The notes: generated from the letters alone by a model not told the origin. DNA of 64,000 nt from a bacterium (GCA_022828125.1 JAJEJD010000012.1:319309-383308); one strand, 5' to 3'; positions 18,909 to 28,322 are shown, counted from the first letter of the stretch. Made by a program: numbers and translations.

Positions 18909-19550
18909 TTACTGTTGCTCAAGGACAGGTATGATCTTGGCCCAATCAGACGGAATTGCACTCCATCGCTCTGGGAAGTTGGCCCTTACGAGGGGCGATG
19001 GGTGATCCGACGAGAATAAAGACAATCCAGTGTCCATAAAATGACGGCGCGCCTTAGCAGCCTTCTGGCCAACAAAAACAACTGCGCGCAACTTTGGTAG
19101 GAGTTCGATCAGTTCCATGACGCATCTCACCCCCTCGCCGAGTTCAGAACTAGTTACTTTTCGCGTTCTATTCCACCAAGGAATTACGTTCCAGATGATC
19201 GTCTGACTACGAAGTATCCCAGCAGTACGCATGAAGTTGAACGTGGCCTGCGCCGTAAGGTCATCATTGTTTCTACTGATGAAGCCTGACCCGTTACGTC
19301 TACCCGAACTGCTGCTAGCCGTCATCGGCCCTGGCTTCTCAAAGAGAAACAGGACGAGAGCCTCGATGCCGCCGTCAAGAGGGTCAAATTCGGGGACTTC
19401 GCCATACCCCATCTCTCGCAATTTCGATGTATATTCGGTCAAAGGCGCCATATGCGGCGCGTCCAGCATGCTAATGCGAAGCAAACGCGACTCGGGACTA
19501 CGCAATGTTCTAGGATGGTCTTCGATGTCGACGGTCTCTTGCTCACGCAT
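18909..19550 (-). CDS. Uracil-DNA-glycosylase superfamily-like protein
   Basis: This 213-aa protein has FLFEKPGPM at about 68-76, comparable to the GEAPGP motif of family 4/5-like uracil-DNA glycosylases, then GSGFISRNNDD, IIWNVIPWWN (116-127), AVVFVGQKAA, and HPSPLVRANFPERW from 183, comparable to the C-terminal HPSP loop. The first motif has Glu-Lys in place of the usual Gly-Glu/Asp-Ala/Pro, so its substrate may differ. GGAG lies 8 bases before the ATG. Such glycosylases repair uracil in DNA, but members in defence islands (for example Brig1) attack modified phage bases. A defence role here is inferred from position. Confidence 0.7.
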   Translation of the reverse strand: MREQETVDIEDHPRTLRSPESRLLRISMLDAPHMAPLTEYTSKLREMGYGEVPEFDPLDGGIEALVLFLFEKPGPMTASSSSGRRNGSGFISRNNDDLTAQATFNFMRTAGILRSQTIIWNVIPWWNRTRKVTSSELGEGVRCVMELIELLPKLRAVVFVGQKAAKARRHFMDTGLSLFSSDHPSPLVRANFPERWSAIPSDWAKIIPVLEQQ

Positions 19551-19899
19551 TTTCTAACTCCAGCTTCTTGCGGCAAATGTAGTGGGAAAAATTGATTTTG
19601 CGAATTGGATACCTAACGATTTCAATGGTCTTAACCACAGACATGACCAATTGGCGACCCATGTCGATTGCTGCCTAAGCAGACCCAGGCCACCTTCTGG
19701 CCGATATGCGCTTTTTCCATTGCCCTTCGTTCGTGGCGTCAAAGCCGGAGTGCCCATCACCATCCAAGTAATGGACTCTCTCCCTGTACTCATCGGCACT
19801 CAACTTTGAACTCCCCCAAATAGTTGTACCACTGACTACGAGATTTCTGGAACCATGGACGAAAGGCGGGGAGAAGCGAAGACCGAAGGGCAAGGTTCT

Positions 19900-20420
19900 T
19901 TTTGTTTCAGGTTCTGATGAACTGTGCTCCCTGATCCAGTTGTAGATATGCCGCTGGCGCTCCACCATTACTTTAGCTTCAAACAGCGTATTAAACCTCT
20001 CCGGATCCAAGAGTTCATGCTACATCTTCCAGTTTAAAAGATTCGAAATATCCATTCTCCCAGGGGCGGGTAGACTTGATGGAGAGCGTTTGTACACCTA
20101 GGTTCGAGAGCCAGCTTCTCACACGTTTCGAAGTGAACTTAGGTCCGTTATCCGAGCAAATGTTCGGGGAGTCCCTGACTTACAAATAACTCGCGAAATG
20201 CTCCAGCACATCTTCAGACTTTAGCTTTTTGCCCACATCTATGACATACACTCATGCGTGAACTCATCCACCACGACAAGTAGTCGAAGAGGGCACACAT
20301 AGTGGGTCCTCTCGGCACAGAAGTCATATGCTCAGACATGATTCGGGTGCTCTAGTCGCCTTTTTACCCTGGAACGCACGTTCCAACACAATCGACGGTT
20401 TCCTTGCTCAATTCGTCGCG
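19900..20420 (-). pseudogene. Decayed IS3-family transposase (orfB) remnant
   Basis: Reading the minus strand, pieces of an IS3-type DDE integrase core appear in order but in different frames with stops: RRLEHPNHV then YDF near 20330-20380, VVVDEFTHEC (first Asp) near 20260, CSDNGPKF (second Asp) near 20140, WENGYFESFK (Glu) near 20050, and LDPERFNTLFEAK ending with YNWIREHSS near 19920. Several frameshifts and stops separate them, so the gene is dead. It marks past insertion-sequence activity between the glycosylase and TIR genes. I did not find clear terminal inverted repeats. Confidence 0.8.
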
Positions 20421-20837
20421 CATGCTCTTTGTCCCGATGAGCTACACCAATTTTTCGATAAGCACTTCCTCTACGGCATTTAGATTGTTCGTTTTAGTGC
20501 TGACATCGGTTTTCGCTTTTCCAAGCGTGTCGGCTTGTATCCTTTTCGATTCAACAAACTACGCACGTTCGGTCGCATTCATTTCAAGATTGTACTCGTT
20601 TCGCCGATTTGCTTTTCGATCACGCGATCATAGTGGCTGGGAATAAGATAACCAGGCAGGCGGAACATTTAATGGGAGAAAGGTTGGATGCCTCTTAATG
20701 AAACCAGATATTGATTATGGACATTGCCGATATCATGCGATTGTTTGTTGTCTATAATGCACTAATGCTAGGCATGAAACGAGATGAAGTTCCAGATTTC
20801 TGAATTCCGTTCTAAGTGCTTGGCAAAGTTGCTTAGT
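20421..20837. other. Intergenic, decayed sequence
   Basis: No intact gene is visible. It is probably part of the same decayed stretch as the IS3 remnant, with no recognisable ends. Confidence 0.4.
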
Positions 20838-21000
20838 ATCTCGGGATTCTTGGGACATCATACTCGATTATTGACTTTCGGATTGGTGCGCTGTAGCGTC
20901 CTTGCATAGAAAGGGTCGCACTGGTCATGGTGCCAAGGTTTCCCATAACATGACCTAGGGACACATATCTCGGGTAGGGGAAACGAGCGGGCTAAGATCA
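20838..21000. repeat. Diverged direct repeat, left copy, flanking the TIR gene
   Basis: TCTCGGGATTCTTGGGA, then GACTTTCGGATTGGTGCG and a GTAGCGTCC block, align in the same order and orientation with 22229-22397 on the other side of the TIR gene. The copies are clearly related but diverged (substitutions and small gaps), so the duplication is old. Confidence 0.65.
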
Positions 21001-21252
21001 CACCCTACTTGTTCTATTCAAGAATTTCAGGGTCTTTCCTTTGAGTATGATATACGAAAAGGCACTTCGATATATACGACTTCATAAGAGGACAGACAGA
21101 CCCTTGGGAGATGACGGTTTGGTTGGAAAGCTTGAACAGGTATTGGGCCGCCTCCTGAAAAAACAGAAACCAGGATGTAACAGAGGACATAAACATAGAT
21201 CATATGGTGTCTACTAGATTTTACACATTGTTCGCTAATGTTGGCCAAAGTG

Positions 21253-22218
21253 ATGTCAGCTAAGCTTTTCTTCTCCTACAGCCACGCCGACGAAGAGTTG
21301 CGTGATCAACTTGAGGTTCATCTCGCCGCCTTAAAGCATCAGGGTCAGATTAATACTTGGCACGACCGTCGTATTGCCCCAGGCGATGACTTCGAAAACG
21401 TGATCTCAGCTGAACTTGAAGACGCCAAGGTTATCTTGTTGTTGATTAGCTCCGATTATATCGCTTCGAGCTATTGTTACGGAATCGAGACTGCACGAGC
21501 ACTCGAACGTCACACAGCGAATGAGGCGCGGGTGATTCCGGTCGTCCTTCGGCCTTGCGATTGGCATAACTTACCTTTCGGAAATCTTCTGGCCCTGCCT
21601 ACCGACGGCAAACCGATAACGCGCTGGGCAAACATTGACGAAGCCTTCCTGAGCGTCGTTCAGGGAATCAAGAAAACCTTGGCTGAACTGGAAACGACTA
21701 GGGCGGACCAGTCTAGTGAGATAAGACAAGCGATACCGTATGCGCCTGGTCCGTCGGAAACACATTCCGGACCGCGTTCTTCCAATCTTCGAGTCGCGAA
21801 GTCCTTCACAGAGCAGGATCGGGATGATTTTCTACACGAAGCCTTCGCATTTCTACTCAATTTCTTCAAAAACTCTCTGGATGAACTTTCCGAAAGAAAT
21901 TCAGGGATCGAAAGTCGCCTTCGCTGCTTAGGCAAAAATCGTTTTACAGCTGCTATCTATCAAGATGGAAGCAAGATCGCATCTTGCACAATCTACATTG
22001 GCCAAGATTTCGGAAACGGTGATATCCGCTATTCTCATGGCGAGCAAGGTGACTCTAATAGCTGGAACGAGAGCATATCGGTCGAGCATGATGACCAGGT
22101 ACTTTTCTTAAAGCCCATGGGATTGATGGCGTTCGGCAGCCATGGAGATCCGAAACTGTCCATGCATGGATGCGCTGAATTCTTGTGGGGCGACTTTATC
22201 CGACCACTCCAAGAATAG
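21253..22218 (+). CDS. TIR domain protein, probable NADase effector
   Basis: This roughly 321-aa protein opens with a bacterial TIR domain (about residues 1-140): KLFFSYSHADEELRDQLEVHL, INTWHDRRIAPGDDF, VILLLISSDYIASSYCYGIE, and IPVVLRPCDW. The Glu in YGIETARAL sits where TIR NADases have their catalytic Glu. The C-terminal half (about 180-321, with CTIYIGQDFGNGDIRYSHGEQGDS) is a domain I do not recognise and may sense the trigger. The ATG at 21253 starts just before the TIR fold; one at 21238 is also possible and neither has a strong site. It stands alone, so it may be a one-gene abortive-infection effector. Confidence 0.85.
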   Translation: MSAKLFFSYSHADEELRDQLEVHLAALKHQGQINTWHDRRIAPGDDFENVISAELEDAKVILLLISSDYIASSYCYGIETARALERHTANEARVIPVVLRPCDWHNLPFGNLLALPTDGKPITRWANIDEAFLSVVQGIKKTLAELETTRADQSSEIRQAIPYAPGPSETHSGPRSSNLRVAKSFTEQDRDDFLHEAFAFLLNFFKNSLDELSERNSGIESRLRCLGKNRFTAAIYQDGSKIASCTIYIGQDFGNGDIRYSHGEQGDSNSWNESISVEHDDQVLFLKPMGLMAFGSHGDPKLSMHGCAEFLWGDFIRPLQE

Positions 22219-22228
22219 CAGTAATGGA

Positions 22229-22397
22229 TTCTAAGATTCTGGGAACACTCTACTCAATGAATGACTTTCGGATTTGTGCGCCGTAGCGTCCGTGTATGGG
22301 AAGGAAGTATCGCACGGGTTATGACACCAGGATTCCCCTATCACCTAACTCAGCGGCACATCCGGGCCCAGTTCGACGATGTGCGGGCTCATTACTG
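22229..22397. repeat. Diverged direct repeat, right copy, flanking the TIR gene
   Basis: TCTAAGATTCTGGGAACA, then GACTTTCGGATTTGTGCG and GTAGCGTCC, then a CACCTAACTC...GGCACATC block, parallel the copy at 20838-21000. It begins only about 10 bases after the TIR stop codon, so the TIR gene and its leader are neatly bracketed. Confidence 0.65.
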
Positions 22398-22560
22398 TCG
22401 GCTCGGATGAGCAGCTTCAGTAAATTTCCCTAAACAACCTGAATAACGCTCTCAAAACCAGTAATTGTTCCGAAACCGGATTCCATCAAACTCTAGCTCG
22501 GTCAAGCGCACACTTGTCCACCATCTCTGCGGAAGTGACAAATTCTATCCCCTGTACCTT

Positions 22561-22854
22561 TTACGCTGCACCGATAGCATGACTTAATCCTAGGAAACAA
22601 TCCGGGCAAGCGTAGCATTTTCCGGCTCCCTCGATCCCAGCTTCCATCCACCAGCCACCGTAATCGATGCTACGCAAGGTTTCGAGAGCTGCATAACTGA
22701 GTTCTTCTTCGCGAACATCGTCGACCTCAGCATCGAGGGTATCATGCCTTGGGCCGCGCCTTTCACGGCACGTTAACGCCACCACATATTCCCAGCTGAA
22801 CCGACTTACCGCCCGGCAACACCCCTCCCGCAATCCAATTAAAGGCCCCGCCAT
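22561..22854 (-). CDS. Hypothetical protein with CxxC motif (tentative)
   Basis: A 97-aa frame running minus, starting at an ATG preceded by GGAGG at short spacing. The C-terminal half looks protein-like: EEELSYAALETLRSIDYGG, then WWMEAG and CYACPDCF, a possible metal- or redox-active CxxC. The same frame runs on antisense through the ParB gene, which is a GC artefact, so only this part is considered. No family is recognised. Moderate doubt that it is expressed. Confidence 0.35.
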   Translation of the reverse strand: MAGPLIGLREGCCRAVSRFSWEYVVALTCRERRGPRHDTLDAEVDDVREEELSYAALETLRSIDYGGWWMEAGIEGAGKCYACPDCFLGLSHAIGAA

Positions 22855-22953
22855 ACACCTCCAAGAGGCCGAGTCGAGCGGGGCGGGGGCGTAATCCGGG
22901 AGTCCGAGGGGGTTCCCGGCACGTTCCCATCCCATCCACAGGAGGAAATTCGT

Positions 22954-25194
22954 ATGGCTCAGGCAGAACCGCTTATCCGTTCCATCCCGCTCAACCGGCT
23001 GGAACTCGCGCCGGAGAACGTCCGCAAGACCCCGCCCGACCCCGCCTTTTTCACGGAGCTCAAGGCCTCCATTGCGGCCCACGGTCTGATGAAGAACCTG
23101 GTCGTCAGGACAGAGGACCCTGGCGCTGACCCCGGATCGGGTCCGGCTCCGGCCGAGCGCTATGCCGTCGTCGCCGGCGGACGCCGCCTCGCCGCCATGA
23201 AGGCCCTGGCCGAAGAGGGCGTCCTCGACGCGGACCACCCCGTGCACTGCCGTGTGATCGGCGCGTCGGAGAACGCGGAAGAGTTCTCCCTCGCCGAGAA
23301 CGTGGTGCGCGTCGCCATGCACCCCGCGGACCAGGTCGTCGCGTTCAAGAAAATCGCGGACGCGGGGGTATCCGTATCCGCCATCGCGGCGCGCTTCGGC
23401 GTCACGGAGCGCCTGGTCGAACAGCGCCTGAGTCTCGGCGGCGCCGCGCCCGAACTGCTCGACGCCTACCGGGCCGAAGAGATGGACCTGGACACCCTGA
23501 AAGCCTTCACGGTCACGACCGACCACGCCCGCCAAATGGCGGTCTGGGAGCAGGTGAAGGAATACGGCTACGGGCCCAGCGGCTGGCAGGTGAGGCGCAT
23601 ACTGACCGAGGAGAACGTCCCCGCCGTAACGGCCGTGGCGCGCTTCGTAGGCGAAGAAGCCTACGAGGCGGCGGGAGGTACGCTCACGCGGGACCTGTTC
23701 GCCGAAGAGGACGCCCGGGGCATATGGTTCGACGACCCCGTGCTCCTGAACGAACTCGCGGCGGAAAAACTCCGCGCGGCGGCGGAGGAACTGAAGAAGC
23801 GCTGGAAGTGGGCCGATGCGGTGGTCGAGGCCGACTGGAGCGCGATCTCGCGCTTCGGGCGGATAAGCCCCGAACCCGGGACGCCAACCGATGAGGAGAA
23901 GGCCGAGCGGGAGAGGTTGTGGGCCCGCCACGGCGAACTCGTGAACACGGACGAGGACGACTGGACCGACGAACTGGGCCAGGAAGCCGAAGCGATCGAG
24001 GCGCGCCTGCGCGCGATCGACGAAGCCGTGAACGCGCGGGCCGCCTACCGCGAGGGGGATTTCAAGGTGGCGGGCTGCATCGCCACGGTCGGCTACGAAG
24101 GCGAGCTCAAGATAGTCGAGGGCCTCGTGAGGCCCGAGGACATGCCCGAGCGCACGGAGACGGGCGAGGCGAACGGCGCCGGTCCGGGCCGCGTGGACGC
24201 GCCGCTCGCGTCGCCGACCGACCCGCGCGCGAAGGTCCGCAAGGAGACGGGGATCGGGATCGGACTCGCCGACGATTTGCGCGCCGTCCGCACGACGCTC
24301 GTCAAGGCGCACCTGTCGGGGGACTTCGAGGCGGCCTTCGACCTCACGCTCTTCCAGTTCGCCCGGGCCGCGTTCGCCGATGACCACATGGCGGGCGCCC
24401 TCGACATCGTCTTCAAGGAGACCGCCGACAGGCCGCCGTCGCGGGCGAACGACGAGGATTTCGCCGGGTGGAGCCCTGGCGAGGCCATGCTCGTAGAGCC
24501 GACAGGCCTCCCCCTGGCCTGGATGGAGAACGAGGACGAAGACGCCGCCTTCGCGGCGATGCGGGCGTTGCCCCAGGCGGAGAAAGAAGCCATCTACGCG
24601 GCAGCGGTCGCGCGCTCGCTCAAGGGACAGCTCGCCTTCGAGCCCGACGCCCGGCCCGTACTCGAAGCCACGGTAGCCCGCCTCGACGTCGACTTCGCGA
24701 AGCACGTGCGTCCTTCCGCCGCGATGTTCTGGTCGCGCATCACGAAGGCCCGCATCCTCGCCATCGCGCGCGCGACGCTGGGGCCCGTCTGGGCCTCCGC
24801 CCGCGCGAAGTTCAAGAAGGCCGACCTCGCCCTGGCGATGGAAGAAGCCTTCACCGCCGACCCGCCAGAGAGTCTGACCCCGAGGGTCCGGGCCGTCCAG
24901 GCCTGGACGCCGCCGGGGTTCGCGCCCTTCGACAAGGGTTTGGTGGGGGAAGCCGTCGATGAAGATGCCTCCGGCGCAGACGGCGGCGACGCTCCCGCCG
25001 ACGCTGAATCAGGCCCCGCCGCAGACGATACCGCGGCCGGCGACACCCCAGAGCGCGGGGAACTCGCCCGGGCGGTCGACGCGATGAACGCTGTCCCCAC
25101 CGCGGACGGGAGTCCGAGGGTGATCGTGCACGGGATCGATCTCGAAAACGGCCAGGGGGAGGAGGAGAACGACGTTCCCGAATTCCTGCGCTGA
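22954..25194 (+). CDS. ParB/RepB-like partition protein (large plasmid/ICE type)
   Basis: This 746-aa protein opens with a ParB nuclease-like domain (IPLNRLELAPENVRKT, VVAGGRRLAAMKAL, FSLAENVVRVAMHPADQ), then a ParB helix-turn-helix (VSVSAIAARFGVTERLVEQRL, about 130-150). A long C-terminal half of no known fold is rich in Glu and Ala. Chromosomal ParB is about 300 aa; this long form, which I know from plasmids and ICEs of alphaproteobacteria, usually accompanies a strawberry-notch helicase and Toprim primase, as here. AGGAGG lies about 7 bases upstream. No ParA partner is visible, so its role may be in replication or gene control rather than segregation. Confidence 0.88.
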   Translation: MAQAEPLIRSIPLNRLELAPENVRKTPPDPAFFTELKASIAAHGLMKNLVVRTEDPGADPGSGPAPAERYAVVAGGRRLAAMKALAEEGVLDADHPVHCRVIGASENAEEFSLAENVVRVAMHPADQVVAFKKIADAGVSVSAIAARFGVTERLVEQRLSLGGAAPELLDAYRAEEMDLDTLKAFTVTTDHARQMAVWEQVKEYGYGPSGWQVRRILTEENVPAVTAVARFVGEEAYEAAGGTLTRDLFAEEDARGIWFDDPVLLNELAAEKLRAAAEELKKRWKWADAVVEADWSAISRFGRISPEPGTPTDEEKAERERLWARHGELVNTDEDDWTDELGQEAEAIEARLRAIDEAVNARAAYREGDFKVAGCIATVGYEGELKIVEGLVRPEDMPERTETGEANGAGPGRVDAPLASPTDPRAKVRKETGIGIGLADDLRAVRTTLVKAHLSGDFEAAFDLTLFQFARAAFADDHMAGALDIVFKETADRPPSRANDEDFAGWSPGEAMLVEPTGLPLAWMENEDEDAAFAAMRALPQAEKEAIYAAAVARSLKGQLAFEPDARPVLEATVARLDVDFAKHVRPSAAMFWSRITKARILAIARATLGPVWASARAKFKKADLALAMEEAFTADPPESLTPRVRAVQAWTPPGFAPFDKGLVGEAVDEDASGADGGDAPADAESGPAADDTAAGDTPERGELARAVDAMNAVPTADGSPRVIVHGIDLENGQGEEENDVPEFLR

Positions 25195-25216
25195 ACCGCA
25201 CCCCCGTTCAATCACG

Positions 25217-25250
25217 GCGCCCCGCGGCATTTGCTGCGGGGCGCTTTTTT
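25217..25250 (+). terminator. Strong rho-independent terminator after parB-like gene
   Basis: GCGCCCCGC (25217-25225) pairs with GCGGGGCGC (25236-25244), with a short loop and a T6 run. It ends the ParB-like transcript 29 bases before the GHKL ATPase, so that gene needs its own promoter or read-through. Confidence 0.8.
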
Positions 25251-25278
25251 CGTTTTCACGTCTAAAGGAGTCCAGGAC

Positions 25279-26988
25279 ATGAACGACACACCGAATGTTT
25301 CACCGCTGCCCAAGCGGGTCCGCGCCCGGATCCACGAGGGCGCCCTTCATCGCGTCACGAGGATGTACACGGCGCGTCTCGCCGACGTCTTCACCGAGGC
25401 GCTCCAGAACAGCCGCCGGGCGGGGGCGACGCGCCTCATCGTCACCATCGAGGAGGCGTCAGGCGCGCAGGCCGTCACCATCGCCGACGACGGGGCCGGA
25501 ATCGCCGACCCCGTCGTGCTCCTCTCCTTCGGCGAGAACGGCTGGAGCGAAGAACTGGTGAGGCGCGAGGACGCGGCCGGGATGGGGTTCCTGAGCCTGG
25601 CGCGCCGCGGCTGCACGGTCGCGTCGAGGACGCCCTCGGGCGCCGGCTGGCGCGTCGAACTCACGCCCGCTCACTTCCGTGGAGAGGCGGAGGCGGAAGT
25701 CCTCTCAGGCGCTGATGCACCGGAACCCCACGGGACGGCGGTGCGCTTCCGTACGGAAGAGAACCGAGAAGTCATCCGGCGCGCGCTCGAGAACGCGGCC
25801 AGGCACTACCCGCTCCCGGTCATGCTGGACGGCGGACCCCTCCCGCACCGGGATTTTCTCGAAAACGCCGTTTACACGGAGTCCTGGCGAGGGCTCGCCT
25901 TCGGCGTCTTCGCGAACAGAAGCCGCTACCGCGACGAACCGGACTTGAACTTCCACGGCCTGGTCCTGCCCGTGCGCCTGCCCACGGTACACCCCGTCGA
26001 CGGCCCCGCCTGGTCGGTCAGGGCCGATGTCGAGGACTGTCCCGGACTCGAACTCGTCCTGCCCGCCCGCAAGGAGGCGGTCGAAACGCCCTTCCTGGAG
26101 GAGATGCGCGAGGCCGCGCGGACCGCGATCTACCGGGCCATGGTCCAGGCGGAGACCGCGCCGGTCATCGCATTCGAGGAATGGCGGCGCGCGCGTGCGG
26201 CCGGGGTCGAACTGCCGGAACCCTCCCCCGCGCTGCGCCCCTGGCGGCCTCCCGTCGCCGATATCGACAACTGGCTCGCGGGACCCTCGCCCGAACCCCT
26301 GCCCGCAGACGCGCTCCTGATGGATGCGGAACTCGGACCCCCCGAAGCGCAGGCGCTCTGGCGCGCGGCGGAACGCGGCGGGACGGCGCCGCGGCTCTTC
26401 GAGAGCGACCGCAGGTTCGAGGGCTACCCCTGGTACGACGCGCTCCCGCGCGTCACGGACGTCCACACCGATGTCGCGCTCGGCGGCGAAGCCCGTCCGC
26501 TCGAAGACTACCGGACCCCGTCCGACCGGTCGGGTCCCTCCGGTGAGCCGCCTCCGCGACCGGACGCGATCCGCATGCGTCTCGACGTCGAGGGCCCGGA
26601 GGATGCGAGCGAGACCCTTGCGCTCGACGCCGACCTCGTCTTCGCCGGGGAGGCCTGGGCCTGGCTCGCGGACGTGGAGCCGCTGGTTACGGCGGGGAGC
26701 GCCATCGAGCCGGCCGAACTCGCAGACGTCCTGCGCGACGCCTGGTTCTCGCCGTCGGACGAGGCGGAAGCGGACAGCTGGGAGACCCAGCGCGCGCGAT
26801 TCGAGGAGGAAGCCCTGCACCTGGCCATCGGGCTTTTGTGCTCGGAAGAGGAGGCGCTCAGGCGCACGATCGCCTGCGCGGTTCGGCGCGAGCTGTTCTG
26901 GCTCATTCCCAAAGACCGGTCCGTCACCATCACCGTGCGGGGCGGTGCCGTCGGGGTCGACCTGGCCGAAGAGGAGGAATCCCCATGA
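25279..26988 (+). CDS. GHKL-type ATPase of the island maintenance module
   Basis: This 569-aa protein has an N-terminal GHKL (Hsp90/MutL-like) ATPase: EALQNSRRAGA (N box), IADDGAGIAD (G1), and DAAGMGFLSLARRG (G2). The rest is Pro/Glu/Arg-rich, with no further domain recognised. The ATG at 25279 follows AAAGGAG by 9 bases; an upstream in-frame ATG at 25231 falls within the terminator. It overlaps the next gene by four bases. GHKL ATPases act as ATP-driven clamps or kinases; a chaperone or DNA-clamp role in the module is inference. Confidence 0.83.
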   Translation: MNDTPNVSPLPKRVRARIHEGALHRVTRMYTARLADVFTEALQNSRRAGATRLIVTIEEASGAQAVTIADDGAGIADPVVLLSFGENGWSEELVRREDAAGMGFLSLARRGCTVASRTPSGAGWRVELTPAHFRGEAEAEVLSGADAPEPHGTAVRFRTEENREVIRRALENAARHYPLPVMLDGGPLPHRDFLENAVYTESWRGLAFGVFANRSRYRDEPDLNFHGLVLPVRLPTVHPVDGPAWSVRADVEDCPGLELVLPARKEAVETPFLEEMREAARTAIYRAMVQAETAPVIAFEEWRRARAAGVELPEPSPALRPWRPPVADIDNWLAGPSPEPLPADALLMDAELGPPEAQALWRAAERGGTAPRLFESDRRFEGYPWYDALPRVTDVHTDVALGGEARPLEDYRTPSDRSGPSGEPPPRPDAIRMRLDVEGPEDASETLALDADLVFAGEAWAWLADVEPLVTAGSAIEPAELADVLRDAWFSPSDEAEADSWETQRARFEEEALHLAIGLLCSEEEALRRTIACAVRRELFWLIPKDRSVTITVRGGAVGVDLAEEEESP

Positions 26989-27458
26989 AAAAGACCTGGA
27001 CCGTCCGCTGCGGATACGCGGCCCGCTTCGCCGATTCGTTCACCGTGGAGGCGGAGACCCTGGAGGAGGCGCTGGAAAAGGCCGTCGAGAACGCCCATGC
27101 GGACCGGCGGCCGGACTTTCGTTGCCGCAGGATTTTCGTGGACGACGTCCGGGAGGGCGCCGATTCCCGGGACCCGGACGCAGAGTGGCCGGTCCCCGAC
27201 CGGTTCACCGAGCGCGGCGAGCCGCCCCTCATCACCCTGACCGACCCCGGCCGGGCGGGCGGCGGCGCCGTCGAGGTCTCCCGGGGGCGGGTCCTGCTCC
27301 GCTTCGAGAGGCCCGAGGCCACGATCACGAACGAGCTATCCGATCCGCCCCGTCCGCCCCGCAACAAGCCGCTCGTGACGATCCGCCGCCGCGCCGACGG
27401 CGCACCCGAAGTCACCGTTGCCGGGGGCCGGGCAAGGATCCGGGTTCTTGGCTTCTGA
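26985..27458 (+). CDS. Hypothetical protein coupled to the GHKL ATPase
   Basis: This 157-aa protein begins MKKTWTVRCGYAARFADSFTVEAETLEEALEKAVENA; the N-terminal part looks like a small alpha/beta fold. Its ATG overlaps the stop of the GHKL gene (ATGA) and GAGGAGG lies just upstream, so it is translated with it and probably works with it. The C-terminal half is Pro/Arg-rich with a beta-like end (VTVAGGRARIRVLGF). No family is recognised. Confidence 0.7.
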   Translation: MKKTWTVRCGYAARFADSFTVEAETLEEALEKAVENAHADRRPDFRCRRIFVDDVREGADSRDPDAEWPVPDRFTERGEPPLITLTDPGRAGGGAVEVSRGRVLLRFERPEATITNELSDPPRPPRNKPLVTIRRRADGAPEVTVAGGRARIRVLGF

Positions 27459-27512
27459 GTATCACGCAATCAGGTCTTCCCACATCCATCCTGCAAGTAA
27501 AGGAGAACGCCG

Positions 27513-27893
27513 ATGGAACTCATCACGCCTGAGCAGCGCGAAACGCTGCTCGCAAACGGCGCCAGGCGCGGCGCCGATCACGTCCCCGTGGTCAAGCTGT
27601 TCAACCCCTGCGGCGCAGGGACCTGGTTCGTCACCGAACTCGACCCCGAGGATGAGTCCATAGCCTTCGGGCTCGCCGATCTCGGCTTCCACACACCGGA
27701 AGTCGGGAGCTTCTCTCTCAGTGAGCTTGAAGCCTTCCAGGGACCGTTCGGCCTGGGAATAGAACGCGATCTTTATTTTGAGGCGAAATACACCCTCTCC
27801 GCCTACGCCGAGGCCGCCCGCGCCGAGGGCCGGATCGTCGAATACGGCACCGAGCTCGAGGCCGCCGGTCGCGGGAAGGCCGTCGCCGGCTGA
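27513..27893 (+). CDS. DUF2958 domain protein
   Basis: This 126-aa protein matches DUF2958: LITPEQRETLLANG near the start, PVVKLFNPCGAGTWFVTELDPED, then FGLADLGFHTPEVGSFSLSELE and the FEAKYTLSAY end. The family is full-length at this size and is common on plasmids and ICEs beside antirestriction and SSB genes; its biochemical role is unknown. AAAGGAG precedes the ATG. The neighbourhood supports a mobile-element housekeeping role. Confidence 0.9.
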   Translation: MELITPEQRETLLANGARRGADHVPVVKLFNPCGAGTWFVTELDPEDESIAFGLADLGFHTPEVGSFSLSELEAFQGPFGLGIERDLYFEAKYTLSAYAEAARAEGRIVEYGTELEAAGRGKAVAG

Positions 27894-27954
27894 CCAACCT
27901 CTGCGATGCCCGGCCCCGGCGGGGCGCATTCCCTTATCCGCACAGGAGAGAACC

Positions 27955-28272
27955 ATGCCAGACACCGAATCCCGGACTGCGACCACACACCCCATGGACC
28001 CCCGGCGCGGTGAGAGCCTCTCGCCGATGTTCGCGGCCTTTCTCTGCTGGTTGCTGGAGCTGCCGCCCGTGACGGAACCCGCCGTCACGGGCGTCGTGAT
28101 CGCGGGGGACAGCGTCCTCGCGGCCACCAACGCCGATCCCTTCTTCAACGCCCACCTCGGGAGCCTCGCGGAATTCGAGCGCAACCTCAGGGGCTGGGGC
28201 GAGGCCTGCGGCGCAGACGCCGCGATGATCGAAGACCTCGTCACGAAGCTCCGAAGCGCCGGGCGGACCTGA
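27955..28272 (+). CDS. Hypothetical protein of the island module
   Basis: This 105-aa protein has a central hydrophobic stretch (MFAAFLCWLLELPPVTEPAVTG) and a mixed alpha/beta look. The ATG at 27955 follows CAGGAGAG by about 5 bases. It lies between DUF2958 and the methyltransferase-helicase in the same direction with short gaps, consistent with one transcription unit. No family is recognised. Confidence 0.65.
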   Translation: MPDTESRTATTHPMDPRRGESLSPMFAAFLCWLLELPPVTEPAVTGVVIAGDSVLAATNADPFFNAHLGSLAEFERNLRGWGEACGADAAMIEDLVTKLRSAGRT

Positions 28273-28322
28273 CCTCCATTCACACCGGGTAGAGGCCGAG
28301 AGAGGTCCGGCCGGGGCGTTCC

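Noticed and set aside
22855-24705. Long minus-strand open frame through the ParB-like gene
   Set aside because: The plus-strand ParB-like protein has clear domains and a ribosome site. The antisense frame is rich in Arg, Gly and Ala with no family features, as expected in high-GC DNA. Only the small part before 22854 is listed, as tentative.
25705-26820. Minus-strand open frame opposite the GHKL ATPase
   Set aside because: It is a GC-driven shadow with no motifs and no ribosome site; the sense protein has GHKL motifs.
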